Part shown: positions 42,601 through 51,600 of the stretch, piece by piece
Numbering within the stretch: the stretch's first letter is position 1
Layout: each line of letters opens with the position of its first letter
Assembly: GCA_964553135.1 (NCBI GenBank)
Contig: CAZKJL010000002.1
Span: forward strand, 1 to 64,000
DNA from: CAZKJL01 sp964553135
GTDB lineage: Bacteria > Patescibacteriota > Gracilibacteria > Peribacterales > Peribacteraceae
Direction of reading: 5' to 3'
Length of the DNA: 64,000 nucleotides
Notes under the pieces: generated by a model
What the model was told of the DNA's origin: nothing
Seen by the model: only the letters and a program-made list of their open reading frames with translations
The model's database searches: none
Made by a program: the position numbers and the translations under genes

Positions 42601-45600
42601 CTACGGCAGCACGTCCATCGACAACTACCGCGGAAGCTTCCGCATCCTCAACCGCATCAACGGCAGCGAATACGCAGCGGTCTTTGTGGGCAGCGGCGGC
42701 AACGTCGGCATCGGTTCCGATGCTCCGCGCACGAAACTGGAAGTGCAGGGAACCATCTCCGGAAGCGCTCTCTACGTCGCCCGCTCGTTCTCCGGTGCGG
42801 GCCTGACGGACTGTGATGACAGCACGTTCTCCAAGCTCCTCTGGGACGCCGCTACGGGACGCTTCCTCTGTGGAACCGACCAAGGCGGATCGTCCGGCAT
42901 CTCACAGAGCACGGCCGATAGCCGCTACGTGAATGTGAGTGGCGACACCATGACGGGCGCGCTCAGCGTTCGTGCGACGCTCTCGGGTTCTCGTTTGACC
43001 ATCAGCAACAATGCCAACATTTCGGGCTCACTCCTCGTGCTCAACAACATCGCCGCACGCGGAACGATCTCGGGATCCACCATCAGCGGTTTCGGACTCG
43101 GTTCTTGTAACGGCAGCACGCAGAAGATCGTCTACAACGCATCCACGAACAAATTCGAGTGTGCCACGGACTTGAATACAGGCGGCGGCTCGTCCACCGG
43201 AAGCGTGCACATGGCCAAAATGACCAGAGATGCTGCGCAGACGATTCCGAGCGGCATCGCGACCAAGGTTCTCTTCGATGCCGAAGCATACGACAGCGGC
43301 GGCATCGCCGACTCGGTCACGAATGACAGGTTCAACATCGAACATGGCGGCATCTATTTCATCGATGCGTTCGCGAAGAGCCCGGGAGCACTGGATGCCA
43401 CCGAGTACTGGGCCGTGCAAATCCGCATCAACGGATCGGTCGTCATGGACTCCAGCGACTACTCCGCGCAAGCCAACGAAGACAAATCGGCGCATGCGAG
43501 CGATACGTACCGACTCGAGGCAGGCGACTACGTGGAAATGTTCATCGTTCACAACGAAGGCGGAGACGTCAGCACGCCGACCGAGACACAGAACAAGCCC
43601 CGCATGTCCGTCGTGGAAGTGGGATCCGGCGGCTCTTCGAGCGGCAGCGTGCACATCGCCAAGATGACGAGTGCCGGCGGGCAGTCCATTCCCACCAGCG
43701 CTCCTTCCACGCAGATCACCTTCGATACGGAAAACTTCGACGTCGGAGGTATCGCGAGCACGTCCACCGACAGATTCACCATCGCAAGGACCGGCAAGTA
43801 CTTGATCACCGCACGAGCCTCGCTGAAAACCAACGATACGGCTCCCGCTATCTTGGCCGTCGGTATTCATAAGAACGGCACCATCGTCTACGAGAGCAGA
43901 TCCGCATGGCCCGGTACGGGATACGATGCGAATACCGAGGCCAATACCGTGCTCAGTTTGACCGCGGGAGATTACCTGGAAATGTACGTCTCCCAGGATT
44001 CCGGCGTCACGAAGAAAACGCTGAGCGGCTCCAGCAACAGCCCCGAAATGACCGTCACCGAACTCGGTGTGGGAGGCTCCGGCGGCGGAGGAGAATCACT
44101 CTTCACCGACGGAGGCGCCATCACGTACCTCACCGCAACGAGTGACGACGTCGCACTCGGCGGAAGCACCGGCGCCGCACCGTTCTACTTCTCGGCAGCA
44201 ACGGGCCAGCTGGAAGCAACGATCTTCTCCGGCGGCACGATCCATGCCAAGGATCTCATCACGTCCTCCGGCGGACTCATCATCGAACGCGCCGCGGATG
44301 CGGACTTCCTCACGGTGCAGGATTCCACCAACAACGATTCCATTTCCATGAAGGCGGGTGTGGGTGACCCGAACGGCGTCGTCTCGGCGCAGCTCGGTTC
44401 GCTCTTCATCGCATCCGATACCGGCAAGTGGTGGAGAAACAACAACGGCGGCACGCAGTGGTCCGAATTCACCAGCGGCTCCGGATCGCTCCACATGGCC
44501 AAAATTCGCAGAGATGCGGCACAGGCAGTGGCATCGGATCACTACCAGAAGATTTACTTCGATACCGAAGAGTTTGACGTCGGCGACATCGCAAACGTCG
44601 TGGCAGGTTCCACGGGTTCCGGCCGCATCACCATCAAGAAGGCGGGTAAATATCTCGTGAACAGCTTCGTCGCCTTGGACGATGTGCCCGCCGATACGTC
44701 CGTCGTGAATGCCATCGTCAAAAACGGAGGCAATACCGTGAGCAACACGCAGCGTTGGACCGGCAACAACGTCAATGATGATTCGTACACCGCAACCGAG
44801 GTGCTCGACTTGGTACCCGGTGACACCATCGAAACCTACGTCTTCCACTACGCCAGTCCGTCTCGCAGTACGTTTACCGCAATGGGGCTGCGCTCCACGC
44901 TCTCCGTGGTTCAGGTCGACGGCAATGCGCTCGGCGGAGGTAACTCACCATGGACAAGCATCTCCGGCCTCACGTATCTCAACGACACCTCGCACAACGT
45001 TTCCATCGGTGGAAGTACGAGCGCCGAAACGAAACTCGAAGTCGTGGGTACGATGTCCGGTTCCAAGCTTGTGATCACCGGCACCGGCGGACTCGTTCGC
45101 ATCATGACGCCGGCACACCAAGCCTTCACGAATATCGCCAACGAAGCGGATTTTGCAATCTACGAAGGCAGCGGTGCCGTCGTCCAGTTCTTCCACAATT
45201 ATGCTTCGGGTCTTGCGACACTCGTGCTCGGCGGACCCGATGTCAACAACATGACGAAGAACGGCATGGTCGACTTCTTCCAGTACCGTCAGGTCAGGGG
45301 AGTAGGCGCATATGATCTTGAGATCAATACGAAGGGAAGCACTGGCAGCGCAGTGGAGCGTGTCGTGATGACCGGCAATGTGGGCACCGGCGCGGTCTCC
45401 TTCGTCAACACGCGGGTCGGTATCGGCACGAGGACACCCGGCGGCGCGCTGCAGATCATCGGCGGACACGGAGCGGCGATCACGGGTACCGGTGTGACCA
45501 TCGATGGCGGCGACACCACGACCGGCAGCGATAATCCTCGTGTCGAACTCCGGGGTGCGGGCAGAACTCCGTACATTGATTTCGCGACGGATCTCACGAC

Positions 45601-48600
45601 GGACTGGGGCGCAAGAATCATTTATGACGGCGGAAAACTGTTCATGGGCACGGTCTTCAACCAGACCAATTCACGTCCGACCGATCTGGTCGTGACCGGT
45701 TCCGGAATCGGCATCGGCACGTCGAGCCCGGAAGCGAAACTGGAAGTCCTCGGCACCATCTCCGGTTCCCGTCTCAGCATCAGCAACAACGCCAACATCT
45801 CGGGCGCACTCCTCGTTATGAACGACATCACGACGCGCCGCGGATTCTCCGGTAACACGCTCTTCATCAACAAGAACGCCACGTTCGCGGGTTCCGGCAT
45901 CGTGTTCTCCATGTCCGGCTCCACTGTCTTCAATGAGCAATCTCGTAACGTCGACTTCCGCATCGAGTCCGACGGTGACGTGAACGCATTCTTCGTCGAC
46001 GCTTCCAGGGATTCCATCGGTGTCGGCAAGAATGACCCCAAGGCGAAACTCGACGTCCTTGGCACTATTTCCGGTTCTCGTTTGAGCATCAGCAATAATG
46101 CCAACATTTCGGGTTCCCTCCTCGTGATTCGTGACATTCGTACGCGCGGAACGCTCTCGGGCAACACGCTCTTCATCAACAAGAATGCAACGTTCGCCGG
46201 TTCCGGCATCGTCTTCACCGCTTCGGGCGGCGCGGTGTTCAACGAGCAATCCAACAACGTCGACTTCCGCATTGAATCCGACGGCAACACCAACATGTTC
46301 TTCGTGGACGCCTCCGCCGACTCCATCGGTATCGGCAAAAATAACCCCAAGGCCACGCTCGACGTTCTCGGCACCATCTCGGGCTCCATGCTCCGCGTCT
46401 ACAACGGCAGCACGAGCACGGGTGCCTACATCTCGCAGCGCGGCAACGGTACGGCGCTCGACATCATCAGCAATGGAACCACGACCGACGTCTTCAACTT
46501 GGAAGCCAGAAGCCTGACTACGGGTGTCGCTCTCGACGTCTACGGTTCCGCTCTCACCACGGGTGGACTCGCACGTTTCTACTCCAACTCCACGAGTGCT
46601 CTCACGCGCAACTTGGTGAGCATCATCAACAACAGCAGTTCCGCCACCAAGACGACACCGTTCCGCATTTTGCAGGCCGCGTCCTACACCGGTGCCTTCA
46701 TCGACATGAACGGCAATGCTCCCGCACTCGACATCGACAGCGAATCCACCACGCAGCCCGGAATCCGCATCGACATGCCGAGCAACTATGCCAGCGAGAA
46801 CCCCGAACTCCTCTTCGGTTACAACGGCACGTTCGATACGAACCTCTTCCGCGCAGGCCCGAACCGCTTGGCCACGTCCGGTTCTCTCCTTATGGGTTCC
46901 ACGGCGTTCACCGCTGTCTTTACCGACACTGATGCGGACCCGACGAGCACCATCGGCACGGACTACACCTCCGAAGCGAAAACCTCTTCCGGATCTCCGA
47001 TCCCGATGTTCACCGCCGAGAACCCCACGGACGAATACTTCTACGTGGGTCTGCCCACCAAGTTCTCGGTCGTCAGTTTCAACCTCGCGAAGGGCGGATC
47101 GCAGATCGTCTTCCAGGCCCAGTACTACAGCAACGCCGGTACGTGGCTCGAACTTCCGTTTGCCGACGGTACGAGCAACTTGAGCCAAGACGGCTCCGTG
47201 ACCTTCAACCCGCCCGTGAACTGGTCGGCCAATGCCGGTATCGCTGCGTTCCCCTTCGGCAACTACTACGTCCGCTTCCACAGCATCGCCACCAACATCA
47301 CGCGCGTACCTACTCTGTACAGCGTTGCGCCCATCCAGCAGGAACGCCTCACCGTGAAGAGCCAGGCGGGGGACTTGCGTCCGCTCTTCATGCTCAACGA
47401 CCAGAACAACATTCTCGTGGGCACGAGCACCGCAGCCCTTGGAGACGCCGTCATGACGGTGTCGGGTGCCGTCATCATCGCGCCGGGTGTCACGACCGCA
47501 CGCCTCGATCCGAAAGTCGCTCTCGAAGTCGTGGGCACGCTCTCGGGCACTCGTCTCATGATCTCGGGCAACGCCACGGTCTCCGGTTCGCTCGTCATCA
47601 AAAAGACGACGTACATGCTCTCCGGCGCCATCATTTCCGGCTCACTCATTCCGGGTTCCACGAACCGCCACGACCTGGGTACCTCCGCACGTCGTTGGCG
47701 CGACCTCTACCTCTCGGGTGGAACGCTCTACATGGGAACCTCCAGCAACCAGGCCTCCATCAAGTACAACACGTCCGCCTCGCGCTTCGGCATCGATGCC
47801 AACACCGACGGTACGAACGAGCTGTCCATCCTCTCCACGGGTAACGTCGGTGTGGGTACGCCCACACCCAAAGCCAAGCTCGATGTCCTCGGCACCATCT
47901 CGGGTTCCAGGCTCGTGCTCTCCGGCAACGCCAACATCACCGGTGCACTCATCGCCGTCGGTAACGTTGTCCTCGGCAATGCGTCGACGGATACCATTAC
48001 GGCCAGCGGCCGCTTCATCAGCTCGCTCTTGCCGCTCGTGACGAACACGCAGAGCTTCGGTAGCAACACGCTCCGTTGGAACACCTTGTTCCTGTCGGGT
48101 GCCGTGAACTTGGGTACGAGCAGCACGAACGGAAGCATCACGTACGACACCACGGGCACGCGTATCAACATGGACGTGAATAACGACGGCACGCCGGAAT
48201 TCCGCTTCTCGTCCGCGAAGAGCTTGGACTTCGCCGAAGCCAGCTCGGATGCGCCGACCGCCGCAGGATTCGCGCGTCTGTTTGCCCGTCCCACCACGGC
48301 CGGAGGCAACGACGCCTATACCACGTACCTCGTGCAAGCCGAGCATGCGGGCGGCACTGCCACCAACACCGCCATCGGCAAGACCAGCAACGCCTCTCAC
48401 AACGGATCGTGTCTCGCGCAGTCCTCGGGTCAGGCCAAGTTCGGTACTCGAAGCATCCAGTTCAACTGTTCGGGTTACCAGTACTACCGCAGCACCACCG
48501 CCGACGACAAATTCACGAGCAGCGACTTCACCGTCGACATGTGGGTCTACGAAGATGCCAACACGTCCGTGAAGCGCTTCCTCATCGGTGAAACGTATAC

Positions 48601-51600
48601 CACGAACGCCAACCAGTGGGCCATGGAACTGAACGCAAGCAACAAACTCCAGGGCCAGATCAACACGTCCACGGGCAAGCTCATCACCTTCGCCGATGCG
48701 TCGGACTTTCCGACGGGACAGTGGGTGCACGTCGCTCTTGAGCGCAGCGGCAGCACGTTCCGGTTGTACCGCAACGGCTCCGTCGTCGCGACGCAGGGAC
48801 ATTCCGGCAATCTCCGCTCCACCACCACGTACCTCATGCTTGGTGCGCCGTACCCGTACTACACGTCGGGCTACGCCAACTTCACGGGTTACATGGATGA
48901 AATCCGCATCTCCAAGAAGGCCCGCTACAGCGGTACTTTCACGCCGGAAACCGATGCATATCAGCTCGATACGGGAGGTCTCTACGTTCGCCTCGGCAAC
49001 GGTTCCGTCGTCAAAATCAGCGGAACGGGAGGCGCGGTGGACAGCAGCGGTGACGGTGCATGGACCGTGAATGACGACAACACCATCTACTATCAGCTCG
49101 CCAACGTCGGTATCGGAACCGATACCCCGAACGCATCGCTCCACGTACAGCAAGACACGGCTGCCGGTTCCGGCGCGTTCCTCGTCATCCAGACCGCAAG
49201 CAACGGTACGGGCGCGGTCATCTCCGCTACATCGACCGGCGGCGCTTTGCTTGCGCTCAACTCGCGCGAGGCCAATGCCCGCTCGGCCGCCATCAAGTTC
49301 GGACTCAATGACAGTTACGACGTATCGCTCTGGCGAAGCGCCGCAGGGACGCTCAAGACGGACGGCTCGATGCACGTGGTCGGAGATTTGTCCGGCAGTT
49401 ATCTGTACGCCACCAACGGCATGCGATGGGCCATCGAAAATTCCAACGCTTATGCCGCAACCGCAAGCGACGAAAACGGACTCTTCATCGAGCAGATCGG
49501 CTCATCCGTCGCTACGGACACCTTCCGTTTGCAGACATCGTACAAGGGCAATTTGAGCAGCTACTCACAGCTCTTCATCGATCCCACCGATGGTTTCGGA
49601 TTCATCTCGACGGGTACCGGAAGTTACAAAGTCGGTATCGGCACCAGGACGCCGGACAGCGAACTGGAAGTGATCGGTACGATCTCGGGAGTCGGACTCA
49701 ACGTCTATGGAACAACGGACCTCTTTTCCCGACAAAATGGAACGGGGCTCACATTGGTCCACGGCACCGTGACCCTCTACAACAAGAGCTCGACCGAGGG
49801 TAACGTCAACTCCGTTCAGTTCCGCGGCCGCACGAACACGGGTGCCGATTATCTCACTGCCGCCATCGGTGTCGAGCAGCATTCTCGCAACGGTTATGCA
49901 TACGGAGACCTCGTCTTCGGTGCCACCAACCAGACGGGAAACTTGGGTGAATTGATGCGCCTCACCGGTTCCGGTGATTTGTACATCGGCAAAGCTTCCT
50001 CGAGCGGAGAATTCACGTTGCAGGTTACCGAAACGTCACGCACGAACGGTTACGCAGCCTTGTTCTCGCACGTCGGCAACAGCGCGAACAACTACGGCAT
50101 TCAAATCACCAACGGTACGGATGACAACAGCGGCACCAACCGTCACATCAACTTCACGGACGGTGACGGGACGGGCGTCGGAAGCATCACGTCCACCGAT
50201 GGAACGGTGAGCTACAACGCGTTCACCGCTTCTCACTACGGCCACGCCACGGGTTCGTTCATCCGCGGCATGCTCGTGAGCATCACGGGCAGCAGCCTCC
50301 CGCTCTATGCCAATCAGCAATCCGAAACCGTCTACGGATTCGACCTCACGCAACGGGAAAACGATGCGACGGTGCTCGGAACGTACGGAAGTCCGTTCAC
50401 ACTCTCTCCCGTCGTCAACGGCATCGATCACTATAACTTCGGACTGAACGACGTTCACCTCGTGACTGCCGTCGGTAACGGGGACATGTGGGTGGTGGAC
50501 ATGGGCGAGAATCTTGCCGTCGGAGATTACCTCGTCTCGTCCTCGTTCCCGGGTTATGCACGCAAAGATTCCACGTCGTTCGACGTCAGTCACATCGTGG
50601 GACGCATCGCCGATCCCATCGATTGGGGCACGGTCACCGATACCGTCACCGTGGGCGGCGTGACGCGCAAGAAAGCTCTGGCCAGCGTCCTCTTCACTCA
50701 GTTCGATCTGGCGCATCCGCAGGCACTGCTCACCCAGTCCAGCATTTCCATCACGGGTCTCGGCACCTTCGGCTCCGGCATCCTCCTCAACACCGCGTAC
50801 GCAAACGGCAACGCCGACATCTTCGTCGCCAAGTCCAACGTCGGCGGTACGGGCAACACGGTGCTTCGCATCAACGCCTCCGGCGCCGTCTTCTCGGACA
50901 GCACCTTCAACAGCCAGGGCGCCGACTACGCCGAGTGGTTCAAGTCGACGGATTCCTCCCTCAAAGCGGGCGAAGTCGTCTGTATCGACATCCTCAACAC
51001 CAACGCCGTGAAGCGCTGCGACCGCGGTGCCGACACGAACGTCATCGGCATCATCTCCACCAACCCCGCCTTCATCGGCAACGCCATCCGCGGCGCCGAC
51101 GGCATGAAGGGTGTTTCGGGCTACGTCCTCGTGGGTCTCATCGGTCAGGTGCCCGCCAAAGTCACGTTGGAAGGCGGAGTCATCCGTCCCGGCGACAGTC
51201 TCACCGCCGCTTCGCTCCCGGGCTATGCCCGCCGTGCGGCGGCAGGGGAGGCCACGGTCGGTGTCGCACTCGAAGGCTACGACGGCCAAGCCGACAATGT
51301 CGTGAATGTCCTCATCTCTCGCAAGAACTCGTCCGTCACGGTCGAGACCGTCAACCAGAAGGTCCTCGAGAGCATCGCCGCCATGAACATCGGCGATGAA
51401 ATCACTCGTCTCGTCGCGGGAGCATCGCAGTCCCTCACCGGTTCCATCGCGCTCACCGTGCAGTCCCAGATCACCGCACTCGACATCCAGTCGCAGATCG
51501 ATGCTTCCGTCATTCGCCGCATGTCCGGTTCGCTCATCAGCCTCGCCGACTTCGGCAGCGGCATGACCGTCCTCAACACCCGTATCGCCGTCCTCGAGTC

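Noticed and set aside
37225..42960. CRISPR-like repeat array
   Set aside because: The repeats are in frame, degenerate, and part of coding units of 150-400 bp. There are no short identical repeats with unique spacers of constant length.
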